Shown here: one piece after another, positions 35,301 to 47,819 of the stretch
Position numbering within the stretch: the first letter of the stretch is position 1
Layout of the letters: each line of letters starts with the position of its first letter
Source of the DNA: Hermodice carunculata
Lineage: Eukaryota > Annelida > Polychaeta > Eunicida > Amphinomidae
Length of the DNA: 64,000 bases
NCBI GenBank assembly: GCA_964020975.1
Contig: OZ026628.1
Location: 57,015,522-57,079,521 of the forward strand
Direction of reading: 5' to 3'
Program-made: the position numbers and the translations under genes
Notes under the pieces: generated by a model
The model's database searches: none
Seen by the model: the letters and a program-made list of their open reading frames with translations, nothing else
What the model was told of the DNA's origin: nothing

Positions 35301-35449
35301 TATGGAAAGCTTTTAGGCCAAATACTGCAATCCTAAAGGTTTTATCTCTGGTTTCTCCTGGGCGGCTACACTGCCTAAGGACAGGTAACACTTGCTGACG
35401 TTTGTTTTTCTATGCATTCGATTAAAACATGTATGGTTTTAAACAAATG

Positions 35450-35455
35450 TATATA

Positions 35456-35538
<83 letters not shown>
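35450..35538. repeat. (TA)n microsatellite, expanded in the left arm
   Basis: About 40 TA units. The right arm equivalent near 47,245-47,265 has only a few. Confidence 0.97.
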
Positions 35539-35540
<2 letters not shown>

Positions 35541-36746
35541 TAAAAGTTGTGTTCAAAAGAGGTGAAGTTCTTTTCAGATAAGTTACATGTTTTTCGAATA
35601 TTGCATGCGGAAAGTTACTTTTCATAAACATATGCAAGATGAAGAATTCACGGCAATTAATACATTTATTACCTCGAATGTTCGATCGGTTTTGTTTAAA
35701 ATTTGCCGGCTACATAGTCACTCTGTTAGGCTAAATGTTACTTAGTTCTTCAGTTGTGTGTTAGATGTCTTAAAATATAGTTAAGAAATATGGCGTGCAC
35801 AAGCCAAAACTGCTTGTGCGGATAAAGGTCGAGAACTGGGGCACAGTGACCCAATTTTGGCGCATGACACCCCGATATTCAAAGACGTGTCTATACGCAA
35901 AATTAGGTTGGAACAGCCCAGCCCCTGCACAAGGATGGAAAGACGAGCAGACAGGTTGCAAATAAGAGTCCCCCCTTGTTCCTGGTGGGGGATTAATTAC
36001 TGCATATCATATAATTCAAGCAGTACATCAATGAAAAGAAAAATTACAAACATGAAATGCAAATTGAATTATCTTTTTAATCCCTTTTAATTGAAAGAGA
36101 TATATGTCCACCGACCCTATATTCTGTGTTACAATAAAAAATTAATGGTAGCACTTGTGCAAATCATGTGTTTACCTGAGAAACGAATACAGTTTATGCA
36201 ACATATAAAACACATATTATGTCCTCATTCATATAAATGATCAAAGCAAACTGTTTGGCATAATGAATTTCAAATACTTGAACCATCAAATGACCTTGCC
36301 TGCGTCGACAAGTGTTAGCGTACTTTTCCTACTTTAACAAACTTTCTGATATCATTGCAAAATGTGTGACATTTCCTCAGATCTTTTGCAACAATATAAG
36401 AATCTCTGTGGTAGAATGAAAGCATATTTAACCCTACAGTCTATAGTCTACACATTCAACAACCAAAGAGAAAAACTAGACATCTTCAATACGAAACATC
36501 GACTGAAGGGTCCGCATTAATAAGGCTGCCATTTGCATCAGGTGGCATAGCTATGCTACAGTATAATAAGTGCAGTATCTCTTTTCCGGCGCCATACAGT
36601 AAATAGTGCATTCAGAGAACGGATTACCCTCGGCGCATACAATCTGTTTCCTCAATTATGCATTTTTTAGACTTTGCAGTAGAATACTCTACATACAATT
36701 TCTATATTGTTGTCTGTGAAATGAAGGAACACTTTGGAATGTGTTC

Positions 36747-36983
36747 TTAGGGCAAGTTCTGGTGACAGAGACCAGTGTACTGAGCGTCACTCAGTCTGCC
36801 ATCAAAACACTTCAGAGGTTTCATAACAGGTTTAAAAATAATAAGAAGCTGATTTTCAATAGGAATGTGGTCGACTATGATATGCACCTGTGAAAAAATT
36901 GGGGAAGCTGCGTTTGATCCTTCTTGAGATATTATGCTAACGGCGTCCTTTTTGTTACCACTCAGACGGCCTGAAGGATACAT
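36747..36983 (-). CDS. Unidentified terminal-exon candidate, left arm
   Basis: On the minus strand a textbook acceptor (ccaattttttcacag|gtgcat) leads into VHIIVDHIPIENQLLIIFKP, then VMKPLKCFDGRLSDAQYTGL, then CHQNLP and a stop. The frame is also open upstream of the acceptor (SIISQEGSNAASPIF). The right-arm copy (45,794-46,033, plus) keeps the frame, with one extra Leu from an in-frame 3-base difference, which hints at constraint. It is antisense to the receptor module of the same arm. No family recognised. Confidence 0.4.
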   Translation of the reverse strand: MYPSGRLSGNKKDAVSIISQEGSNAASPIFSQVHIIVDHIPIENQLLIIFKPVMKPLKCFDGRLSDAQYTGLCHQNLP

Positions 36984-37148
36984 ACTTCAAAGTTTCATTA
37001 AAACTTTATAAATATGAATAGAAACCTGATTCATAATAATTCATCTCTGACAAAAATTTGAGTAAGCTGTGGTAAATACTTTTAAGATATCGCGGTAATG
37101 TCGACAAGACGGACGGCCGGATGACACAGGGGACGACAATAGTAAAAG

Positions 37149-38084
37149 GTGCGCATAGAAACTTATGCAAAGTATACATTTAATGAACGATCTTTCACAG
37201 AAATAATGTATTTTGTAATGAAACAAACTGTTGTTTATGTGACAATTAATGATACGATCAAAGGTTTGCCTTTTCCACAATCTACTGACCATTCCTTGTT
37301 TAAAAATATATACATTGCATATGTCTATTTGGATACTTCTTGCAACGTGCAACTTACAAAGGGATAGCACACTTATAACAGTGGGGCATAGCTAGAAAAC
37401 AGTCTTTTTTCCCATGTTGCCAATTCCCCTCCTCCTCTTTTCGGATTTGCTGTCCACGCTTTGTGCAGCCGTGGTTGTTTTGACTGTACTATGGAAAAAG
37501 TGGGTTATATGGTGTAAATACAAATTTTAATGTTCTACTGAAGTTTCAATGATCCTTTACATCATCACGCTATCCATAACACAGACACATTTTGAGGATT
37601 AAATACACAAATGTAAGTCTATTGTTTGTAATGCACAGATCTAAAATCAGTAATATTTCTCTTCTTGACTGCTGGCATACACTCATTTAAATTTTGACAT
37701 ACATAAATCTGCATCCTTTGGTTTGAAATTAAAGCAAAAGACAATTAATATGTCGTAGACAGTGGCTTCATGTTTATGATGTGTGTCTCTTTTCTTATCT
37801 CATTACAAGAAAAAATGCAGTGCAAAGACATCCAAATATAGTGTTCGTATATGGGTGGCAATATATTTTTTGCGGCAGCATCTTACATATCTATTATGAA
37901 GAAACTAGTCATCCATTTGCAGAACAGAATAAACACGATGGTCTGCTCCATTGGAAACGTTCTTTTTTTGAACTCAGACTTGAAAAATATGTTTGATTCG
38001 TCTGGGACTGGAAGCTTTGCAATCTCACGAACGCAAAACATTACATCACCATGGACACAAAGAGAAATTGGTCAACCCCAATAA
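37149..38084 (+). pseudogene. Coding-like segments upstream of LDLa/LRR module, left arm
   Basis: Two open stretches: KQTVVYVTINDTIKGLPFPQ..YIAYVYLDTSCNVQLTKG (37,205-37,370) and CSIGNVLFLNSDLKNMFDSS..ITSPWTQREIG (37,930-38,084). They sit on the same strand and just upstream of the LDLa domain and could be 5' exons of the same gene. No domain is firmly recognised; a CUB-like fold is a guess. Frames change between them. Right-arm copies lie at 44,531-45,628. Confidence 0.3.
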
Positions 38085-38479
38085 TGAAGCCAGCGGAAAT
38101 GGAATATGAGAATAATATCCATATGTTAGGGATTTTCGTTACTGTCTTGCTTTTTTTGAAACTAAGCTGAAGAATAATATGACTTTCATTGATTAACAGT
38201 TACATGTTTTCAACCAGTCAGCAGAGCATTGTTATCATGATTGGAACACCTTTGTTTGCCAAAGTCTATCATTTTGCGTAGAACTGAAGTGTATAGGGCT
38301 TCAGTACCGGTATCAAAATGGTAACTTTATAGCAGAACATTACAGTGATGGCGTGTCAGATTGTTACCTCCGTAGGAGGAGCTGATGACACCCAATGCAA
38401 CCACATGTGTTTTATGGATAAACATGTAATTGTTATCTGCGTCTTTCGTCTTACATATTTTTTTCTTTTGTCTTATACG

Positions 38480-39610
38480 TATAATTTATTTTTGAACGAG
38501 TGTATGCTACCAAAATGTACATGCGGGTATTTGTACCTCCACTGCAGTAGCAAAGGGTGCATTTCACATTCAAGATTATGTGCATAACCCTTGACTGTGT
38601 AGATGGAACGGACGAACGGGACTGTTCTAACATCAATGCGTTTGAAGAGTCCCGTTTCATTCTGGACAGCTACAAGTATGTCGAACGTTGTGATGATCCT
38701 AACTGGCTATCTTGCCAAGAGAGAGGTAAGAACCATAAAGTTTGTACGCATATATTATGAAAGATATCGCAGAAATGAATATGTTACGATGCATTGTCCT
38801 AATGGAAGAACTTCAAAATTGCAAACAACACACATGTTCTGCAATGTTGAAATGTCCCAATTCTTATTGTATATCTGTGCAGATGGCATGCAACCACGAG
38901 TGGGATTAACCTGTGGGAATAATGGAAACTGGATGTTATTTTCTCATATTTCTTCAAATGCAGAAGTGAGCTCACACATTTGCATACAGCTGATCTATGC
39001 GATGGAGTAGTGCAGTGTTTGTTCTGTTTTGATGATTAATATTAATGTCATAAATCATATTGTTATGAAGTTTGTACATGTAATGGATACAGCAAGGCAT
39101 GTTTGTATGCCAATTAAACAGCATTGCCTGCTTTGACCCCAATGCAAGGAATCGCTACAATCCAGAGAAATATCAATGCTTTGTTTCAAAATGGTGAACA
39201 CCTTCATGCTATTTACGCTCTGAATATTCAGAACATTCACATCTCATGTTTTTGTACACTTTACAACTTAACAACATATGGAGGTCTCAGGTAATTGTAT
39301 ATTTTCATTAGGAAAAGGCACATTTCGAGATTTGTTTTTCCTTGATGACCTCTTCCTGGACGCGAATCCATTACACACAATCACGTTCGAAAATATTTTT
39401 CGGGTTTACCTTTCTAACAGTTTTTTCTTTTCATGCTACATCTTTGTCAACGCCCAAGCCAGGCCCATTTACCAGTTTGCAACGGCTATAGGTGTTGGAC
39501 TTATTTAACAAGAAAATTCATACCATCAACAGGAAAACCTTTCGTGGACTGGATAGCGTGAAATTTATTAACTTAACAGGACACAGGTTTGCCAACACAA
39601 TTTTTAATGT
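38480..39610 (+). pseudogene. GRL101-like LDLa/LRR receptor fragment, left arm
   Basis: Plus-strand blocks in order: KCTCGYLYLHCSSKGCISHS then DCVDGTDERDC (LDLa domain, Ca-binding D-C-x-D-G-x-D-E); a donor-like gtaag at 38,726; LTHLHTADLCDGVVQC (second LDLa); CYEVCTCNGYSKAC (Cys-rich LRR N-cap); and LRR units such as GTFRDLFFLDDLFLDANPL and INRKTFRGLDSVKFINL. LDLa plus LRR in this order is typical of GRL101-like and relaxin-receptor-like GPCRs, which bind ligands outside the cell. Within the first LDLa the frame breaks after SRLC; loss of 4 bases would explain it. More frame changes follow. No seven-helix region was found before the loop. The same breaks occur in the other copies. Confidence 0.75.
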
Positions 39611-39973
39611 CAAATAACATTTCAAGGTTCAGAAGAGTTTCATAGTACTTCCGGTTGGGCTCCTTTGTACGACTGGCATACATATACAAGCCCGACCCTT
39701 TTGTATGTTTGGGTTGTAGTGGCCAACTACCTACTTACTGTATGCGCAGAGATTACTATTGTGTCTATTCGTGTAAGTTCTATATTGCAAGAACCCTTGT
39801 GACAAAATTGTTATATTTAAGGAGGGGATTTCGAGAACAGAATATATTGTCAAGGCTAACATCGCTTTATTTATTCTCCTGGGTAGTATAAATTTGGTTG
39901 TACGTTTACCAGCCGGTATTAATTACGGACATATTTATGTAGCCTTTGACACAATATGGCGTTCAAGTTTTAC

Positions 39974-40194
39974 CTGTTCAGCTTCAAAGTTAGTTTCATT
40001 TTGCTCCTTCTTGGATTCGACAACTGAACAGCTGCCTAATATCATGCGAACGACCTTTGCGCCCTTGGTTTTTTTCTTATTTTTCACCGACTGAAGCGTC
40101 GAAAATATTTTATAAAGCATCTGCTCTGCTCTGAAAAGTTTCTTTGCTATTCTCTCGAAAACCTTTTCGTCTGATAGAGAAGTCCACACGCACA
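39974..40194 (-). CDS. Unidentified internal exon candidate in loop
   Basis: A 221-nt minus-strand segment between an AG acceptor (aattgaacag|) and a good donor (gaacag|gtaaaa) stays open: SLSDEKVFERIAKKLFRAEQ, MLYKIFSTLQSVKNKKKTKG, AKVVRMILGSCSVVESKKEQ, NETNFEAEQ. Charged and probably helical; no family recognised. Any continuation on the minus strand would enter the left arm, antisense to the receptor module. Confidence 0.4.
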
Positions 40195-40490
40195 CTGTTC
40201 AATTCATGTCATCAACCATACTAAATTCTGGTCGCCATATTCTTTTCTTTTATTAATAAAGTTATTGTGGAGCCTTCTTTTCTTTGTGTACTTGTGTTTA
40301 TTTTTCTTACAGTAGTTTTTTCACCTAGGAAGGGTGGCCGCAAAGTAGCAACAGTGGTTTAGTAAAAAACTTCACAATTATAATTGTATCTTGCACTGTC
40401 GTTATATTGTTATCTTTACTAGAACTATCTTTCCAGATATCAAAATATCAAACATTTGACTAGTTCTGATGGATCATAACTCGTTTTAAA

Positions 40491-40628
40491 AACAGGAGAG
40501 ATAGGTATCTAAATAAAGACAAATGCACACCTAATTTTATTATTATGTATACTGGCAAAAACAGGAGAGATAGGTATCTAAATAAAGCCAAATGCACACT
40601 AATTTTATTATTATGTATACTGGCAGAA
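40491..40628 (+). repeat. Two-copy tandem duplication, period 69 bp
   Basis: 'aacaggagagataggtatct' at 40,491 recurs at 40,560, with near-identical sequence to 'tatgtatactggca'. A recent duplication. Confidence 0.9.
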
Positions 40629-41983
40629 CAACATGTAGACTTGCACAAGTCCCTGGTGCATGTCCCTATTTTCCCATCCCGCGGTCCCACCCAGAAGTGC
40701 GATACATTTTCCCCTCCACAAAGTTAACAGAATGATATGCCAACTACACGGTGTTATTAAGTAGGTCCTACTATTATTATTATATTTGTTTAAAACTGGT
40801 CGACACTGCCGCCGTGTCGGTTTCAACAGTAGCAGCTATTGAGTCCTGGTCAGTTCTAATCCCATTATCATTGCGAGTGGAAAGTGGCCTTCAATGAATG
40901 CATGGCTAGTCACTGGTCACTCAAGCGAGACAAAGCTGACCGTCTCCCTCCGGCTGCCGACACCAGGGACTTGTCAAACTTGCACAAGCCCACTCTGGAC
41001 TACCATCAATTCGGTGGGAGTGACGTCACAACATCCGGGGTTTCGCGGGATCTTAGAAGTCAAATCAGTGCCACAACTTTTTTATTTTTGCATTAATGCA
41101 AAATGATCCACGTCATGATTTAAGTTTTGTTGAGTAAGACCTCTACAGTTCTATGTGGCTCTTTTGTCAATTTAAACAAAAACTCTTGCCCTACACCCTA
41201 CAATGGAAATATATCGATCTCAATCACGATTTGATCAAAGCGGTCAAACCTGTGTGAATACAATTGCATGGGTACCGGTCCGTGCATTTTTCTTGATTAG
41301 CGTCACGAACGATGGTTCCTCTTTTATTTTTTTTCTAAAGATCGGTTGTGTGTTATAATTGCCATTCAACTATAGTGGTAGAGCTTGTTGCTGCAGTAAA
41401 TAGTCCATAAACACACTTTATCGCAGTTACTGACAAACTGTCAGCATGATAAACATGCGGCAGCGGTATTGTTACCCGAGCCATGTTTACCTGCGGCTGG
41501 CGTATTTAACTCTCCTTGCGTGAAAAAATTGGACCCTCTACTCCATTGTACGCAAAGACTGGTACAGTGGTAGTATATGTTATCATTCTCACCAATTTAC
41601 AGCGTTAAATTTTGTTCCTTGCTTTTATAAATTGTCCGTAATCGTCACTTGTCACTCTGCCCTCCTTCCCAATTGTATTCTACGAATAAAATATGTTTAA
41701 ACCACTTGTGTTCACACAAATGTCACCCATCTTTCAAGCCAGACTTCACAACACGAGGCAGCGAGTTCTACCGAACGAAACAGCGATAGAAAAACTTTTT
41801 GATTAGACAGCGAACACTATGTGATCGATTCTGGGCCCTTGTAGTTTCCGACTAAAATAACGACGCATCTGTTTGAAATAGAAGCAGTTTTGAAGGTGTT
41901 CCCGCTAAAATACTTTTGTTTCAGCCAATGGGAGAGCTTGTTGTTAAAATAGACAAGGTTCTGAGCATTCTAACGATATAAAC

Positions 41984-42109
41984 ATGGCGCGGAGACAAAA
42001 AAATCGAGATAGAGACGATGAAATCACCCTATTTTTGCGCAGTTTTGCAAAGTTACATCATTCAAATTGCCACAAGCAACAACCCGGTCATTGGTTTAAA
42101 TCATCATAG
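41984..42109 (+). other. Short 41-codon open frame in loop
   Basis: ATG at 41,984 in a fair start context (aaacATGG). The product is basic then neutral, begins MARRQKNRDRDDEITLFLRS and ends WFKSS. No family recognised; may be chance or part of a 5' leader, given the consensus donor 41 bases after its stop. Confidence 0.2.
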
Positions 42110-43005
42110 AAGGAAAATATTCATTTTAACGCCGCTCGAAATAGCCATCGGTAAGAACTGACGTTTCTCTACAATAAAATGTGCATGCTTTCATGTAAAT
42201 AAACAACAGTCAATCCAAGGAATTTGAGACGGCATTGAATCTGTCACGTGATTGACTGCTCATGAATAATTCATAGCAGCGACAAGCCGGCAAGTTTGAC
42301 AAGTCTCACTGGACGCCATCTGCCTGACGCGGTACACTGCTATTAATCCTTCATTACACAGTAGCTCAATTAACAGCTTCTGAAGAGGAGTGTGTTATGA
42401 CCGCTCGCTTGTCTGTGTGATAAGAAACACAGTGTGGACCGCCCGGCGCTAATCATCTGGAGTCAATGTTATCTGGTTATATACATGTTCCACAACAATC
42501 AGCTAGGTAAAGCTACGACGTGTGTTTACTTAGAATTTAATTTGGCAATGAATTTGATTTTAAATGAAATACGGAAGACAGTCCAGTGAGACTTGAGCAA
42601 GTCTAAACAACATGTGTACACAGCAAAAAGGTTGGGCAGTTTATAATAAGGAAAGACACTTTTTTTCGTTTGATGCAAAGTTTGGTTTCCATACAGCTTG
42701 GTTGCTAAATGGACTCGTTTTACTTTGCACTTTTGATAATTTTGATAAAAGTGGTGTTAGCCTTGACAATATATTCTGTTCTGGAAATCCCCTCCTTAAA
42801 TATAACAACTTTGTCACAAGGGTTCTTGCAATATAGAACTTACACGAATAGACACAATAGTAATCTCTGTGCATACAGTAAGTAGGTAGTTGGCCACTAC
42901 AACCCAAACATACAAAAGGGTCGGGCTTGTATATGTATGCCAGTCGTACAAAGGAGCCCAACCGGAAGTACTATGAAACTCTTCTGAACCTTGAAATGTT
43001 ATTTG

Positions 43006-44136
43006 ACATTAAATAATGTGTTAGCAAACCTGTGTCCTGGTAAGTTAATAAATTTCACGCTATCCAGTCCACGAAAGGTTTTCCTGTTGATGGTATGAAT
43101 TTTCTTGTTAAATAAAGCCAACACCTATAGCCGTTGCAAACTGGTAAATGGGCCTGGCTTGGGCGTTGACAAAGATGTAGCATGAAAAGAAAAAACTGTT
43201 AAAAAGGTAAACCCGAAAAATATTTTCGAACGTGATTGTGTGTAAAGGATTCGCGTCCAGGAGGAGGACGGCAAGGAAAAACAAATCTCGAAATGTGCCT
43301 TTTCCTAATGAAAATATACAATTATCTGAGACCTCCAAATGTTGTTAGGTTGTAAAGTGTACAAAAACATGAGATGTGAATGTTCTGAATATTCAGAGCG
43401 TAAATAGCATGAAGGTGTTCACCATTTTGCCACAAAGCATTGATATTTCTCTGGATTGTAGCAATTCCTTGCATTGGGGTCAAAGCAGGCAATGCTGTTT
43501 AATTGGCATACAAACATGCCTTGCTGTATCCGTTACATGTACAAACTTCATAATAATATGATTTATGACATTAATATTAATCATCAAAACAGAACAAACA
43601 CTGCACTACTCCATCGCATAGATCAGCTGTATGCAAATGTGTGAGCTCACTTCTGCATTTGAAGAAATATGAGAAAATAACATCCAGTTTCCATTATTCC
43701 CACAGGTTAATCCCACTCGTGGTTGCATGCCATCTGCACAGATATACAATAAGAATTGGGACATTTCAACATTGCAGAACATGTGTGTTGTTTGCAATTT
43801 TGAAGTTCTTCCATTAGGACAATGCATCGTAACATATTCATTTCTGCGATATCTTTCATAATATATGCGTACAAACTTTATGGTTCTTACCTCTCTCTTG
43901 GCAAGATAGCCAGTTAGGATCATCACAACGTTCGACATACTTGTAGCTGTCCAGAATGAAACGGGACTCTTCAAACGCATTGATGTTAGAACAGTCCCGT
44001 TCGTCCGTTCCATCTACACAGTCAAGGGTTATGCACATAATCTTGAATGTGAAATGCACCCTTTGCTACTGCAGTGGAGGTACAAATACCCGCATGTACA
44101 TTTTGGTAGCATACACTCGTTCAAAAATAAATTATA
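43006..44136 (-). pseudogene. GRL101-like LDLa/LRR receptor fragment, right arm
   Basis: Inverted copy of 38,480-39,610 with the same block order on the minus strand. The 135-codon and 67-codon open segments covering the first LDLa and the following Cys-rich part translate identically to the left arm. The LRR part shows a few changes (for example FFLDDLF to FFLAVLL). The shared frame break in the first LDLa means it was dead before, or kept identical after, duplication. Confidence 0.75.
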
Positions 44137-45057
44137 CGTATAAGACAAAAGAAAAAAATATGTAAGACGAAAGACGCAGATAACAATTACATGTTTATCC
44201 ATAAAACACATGTGGTTGCATTGGGTGTCATCAGCTCCTCCTACGGAGGTAACAATCTGACACGCCATCACTGTAATGTTCTGCTATAAAGTTACCATTT
44301 TGATACCGGTACTGAAGCCCTATACACTTCAGTTCTACGCAAAATGATAGACTTTGGCAAACAAAGGTGTTCCAATCATGATAACAATGCTCTGCTGACT
44401 GGTTGAAAACATGTAACTGTTAATCAATGAAAGTCATATTATTCTTCAGCTTAGTTTCAAAAAAGCAAGACAGTAACGAAAATCCCTAACATATGGATAT
44501 TATTCTCATATTCCATTTCCGCTGGCTTCATTATTGGGGTTGACCAATTTCTCTTTGTGTCCATGGTGATGTAATGTTTTGCGTTCGTGAGATTGCAAAG
44601 CTTCCAGTCCCAGACGAATCAAACATATTTTTCAAGTCTGAGTTCAAAAAAAGAACGTTTCCAATGGAGCAGACCATCGTGTTTATTCTGTTCTGCAAAT
44701 GGATGACCAGTTTCTTCATAATAGATATGTAAGATGCTGCTGCAAAAAATATATTGCCACCCATATACGAACACTATATTTGGATGTCTTTGCACTGCAT
44801 TTTTTCTTGTAATGAGATAAGAAAAGAGACACACATCATAAACATGAAGCCACTGTCTACGACATATTAATTGTCTTTTGCTTTAATTTCACAACCAAAG
44901 GATGCAGATTTATGTATGTCAAAATTTAAATGAGTGTATGCCCAGCAGTCAAGAAGAGAAATATTACTGATTTTAGATCTGTGCATTACAAACAATAGAC
45001 TTACATTTGTGTATTTAATCCTCAAAATGTGTCTGTGTTATGGATAGCGTGATGATG

Positions 45058-45380
45058 TAAAGGATCATTGAAACTTCAGTAGAACATTAAAATTTGTATT
45101 TACACCATATAACCCACTTTTTCCATAGTACAGTCAAAACAACCACGGCTGCACAAAGCGTGGACAGCAAATCCGAAAAGAGGAGGAGGGGAATTGGCAA
45201 CATGAGAAAAAAGACTGTTGTAAAGGATCGTTGAAATTTCAGTAGAACTTTAAAATTTCTATTTTCACCATATAACCCCCTTTTTCTAAAGTACAGTCAA
45301 AACAACCACGGCTGCACAAAGCGTGGACAGCAAATCCAAAAAGAGGAGGAGGGGAATTGGCAACATGAAAAAAATGACTG
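45058..45380 (+). repeat. 163-bp tandem duplication in right arm
   Basis: 'taaaggatcattgaaacttc' at 45,058 recurs as 'taaaggatcgttgaaatttc' at 45,221. Both continue through 'gcacaaagcgtggacagcaa' and 'gaggaggaggggaattggc'. The left arm has a single unit (37,395-37,560). The two units differ by several bases, so the duplication is not brand new. Confidence 0.9.
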
Positions 45381-45793
45381 TTTTCTAGCTATGCCCCACT
45401 GTTATAAGTGCTCTATCCCTTTGTAAGTTGCACGTTGCAAGAAGTATCCAAATAGACATATGCAATGTATATATTTTTAAACAAGGAATGATCAGTAGAT
45501 TGTGGAAAAGGCAAACCTTTGATCGTATCATAAATTGTCACATAAACAACAGTTTGTTTCATCAGACAATACATTTCTGTGAAAGATCGTTCATTAAATG
45601 TATACTTTGAATAAGTTTCTATGCGCACCTTTTACTATTGTCGTCCCCTGTGTCATCCGGCCGTCCGTCTTGTCGACATTACCGCGATATCTAAAAAGTA
45701 TTTACCACAGCTTACTCAAATTTTTGTCAGAGATGAATTATTATGAATCAGGTTTCTATTCATATTTATAAAGTTTTAATGAAACTTTGAAGT

Positions 45794-46033
45794 ATGTATC
45801 CTGCAGGCCGTCTGAGTGGTAGCAAAAAGGACGCCGTTAGCATAATATCTCAAGAAGGATCAAACGCAGCTTCCCCAATTTTTTCACAGGTGCATATCAT
45901 AGTCGACCACATTCCTATTGAAAATCAGCTTCTTATTATTTTTAAACCTGTTATGAAACCTCTGAAGTGTTTATTTGATGGCAGACTGAGTGACGCTCAG
46001 TACACTGGTCTCTGTCACCAGAACTTGCCCTAA
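45794..46033 (+). CDS. Unidentified terminal-exon candidate, right arm
   Basis: Right-arm counterpart of the 36,747-36,983 segment, with the same acceptor and stop and two substitutions (SGRLSGN to AGRLSGS) plus an inserted Leu. Confidence 0.4.
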   Translation: MYPAGRLSGSKKDAVSIISQEGSNAASPIFSQVHIIVDHIPIENQLLIIFKPVMKPLKCLFDGRLSDAQYTGLCHQNLP

Positions 46034-47819
46034 GAACACATTCCAAACTGTTCCTTCATTTCACAGACAACAATATAGAAATTGTATGTAGAGTATTATC
46101 TGCAAAGTCTAAAAAATGCATAATTGAGGAAACAGATTGTAGGCGCCGAGGGTAATCCGTTCTTTGAATGCAATATATTGTATGGAGCTGGAAAAGAGAT
46201 ACTGCACTTATTATACTGTAGCATAGCTATACCACCTGATGCAAATGGCAGCCTTATTAATGCGGACCCTTCAGTCGATGTTTCGTATTGAAGATGTCTA
46301 GTTTTTCTCTTTGGTTGTTGAATGTGTAGACTGTAGACTGTAGGGTTAAAGATGCTTTTCATTCTACCACAGAGATTCTTATATTGTTGCAAAAGATCTG
46401 AGGAAATGTCACACATTTCGCAATGATATCAGAAAGTTTGTTAAAGAAGGAAAAGTATGCTAACACTTGTCGACGCAGGCAAGGTCATTTGATGGTTCAA
46501 GTATTTGAAATTCATTTTGCCAAACAGTTTGATTTGATCATTTATATGAGTGAACACATAATATGTGTTTTATATGTTGCATAAACTGTATTCGTATCTC
46601 AGGTAAACACATGATTTACACAAGTGCTACCATTAATTTTGTATTGTAACACAGAATTTAGGGTCGGTGGACATATATCTCTTTCAATTAAAAGGGATTA
46701 GAAAGATAATTCAATTTGCATTTCATGTTTGTAATTTTTTTCATTGATGTACTGCTATTATATTAAATTATGATATGCAATAATTAATTCCCCACCAAGA
46801 ATAAGGGGGGGGACTCTTATTTGCAACCTGTCTGCTCGTCTGTCCATCCTTGCACAGGGGCTGGGCTGTTCCAACCTAATTTTGCGTGTAGACACTTCTT
46901 TGAATATCGGGGTGTCATGCGCCAAAATTGGGTCACTGTGCCCCAGTTCTCGACCTTTATCCGCACAAGCAGTTTTGGCTTGTGCACGCCATATTTTTTA
47001 ACTATACTTTAAGACATCTAACACACAACTGAACAACTAAGTAACATTTAGCCAGACAGAGTGACTTTGTAGCCGGCAAATTTTAAACAAAACTGATCGA
47101 ACATTCGAGGTAATAAATGTATTAATTGCCGTGAATCCTTCATCTTGCATATGTTTATGAAAAGTAACATTCCGCATGCAATATACGAAAAACATGTAAC
47201 TTATCTGAAAAGAGCCTCACATCTTTTGAACACAACTTTTAATGTATATCTATATATACATACATTTGTTTAAAACCATGTATGTTTTAATCGAATGCAT
47301 AGAAAAACAAACGTCAGCAAATGTTACCTGTCCTCAGGCAGTGTAGCCGCCCAGGAGAAACCAGAGATAAAACATTTAGAATTGCAATATTTGGCCTAAA
47401 AGCTTTCCACCTCAAAAACAAAACAGAACAAAAAAACCGAAAACAAAAAAAAGTTACAGAAACTTCCTTTCAAATAGAAATCGTTGATAAATTTCGAATG
47501 TGTATATTGAAGGTCCGACCTAGAGTGACTGAATACCTGCGTTGAAACCAAACAAATCTCGCCCCCCCCAAAAAAAGCCAACCCCAAATCACGTGACCAT
47601 GCTTCGCATCTCCTGTACTTACGTCACCCCTTTTCCGTCATGTAGGCTAGTTTACTGTGTAGCACATTCAGAAAAAAATTTCCGCTTTTCTTCGAAACAC
47701 GGGAATGTTTCAATCGTGTTCCATAAGACCTAATCCAACATGGAACTACTATCTGATAGTAGGTCCATGATCCAAGGATATTTCACTGCCGTATGTTTCA
47801 CGGGATTCGCGTATGTCAT

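Larger units (their letters stand above)
30872..39862 (+). repeat. Left arm of large inverted repeat
   Basis: Matches 42,757-52,614 as a reverse complement. Paired coordinates sum to about 82,616 near the loop (for example 38,603 with 44,013), 82,777 at 37.1 kb, 82,690 at 34 kb and 83,730 at 32 kb; the steps are the indels between arms. It starts 'agtcataagagaagagaggt' and ends at 'aaggctaaca'. Sampled stretches differ by 0-4 percent. Confidence 0.97.
39863..42756. other. Unmatched loop of the inverted repeat
   Basis: About 2.9 kb with no inverted partner. It holds an exon candidate (39,974-40,194, minus), a 69-bp tandem duplication (40,491-40,628) and a stretch from 40,800 to 42,500 with more GC and CpG than the surroundings, which could be promoter or 5' exon DNA. 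A 41-codon frame starts at ATG 41,984 (MARRQKNRDRDDEITLFLRS) and stops at 42,109; a consensus donor (catcg|gtaagaa) lies at 42,151. None of this is firmly a gene. Confidence 0.6.

Noticed and set aside
42641-42961. 106-codon frame running from the right arm into the loop (PDPFVCLGCSGQLP)
   Set aside because: Considered as the C-terminal part of the receptor after the LRRs, but no LRR C-cap or transmembrane helix pattern is seen and the left-arm version ends differently.
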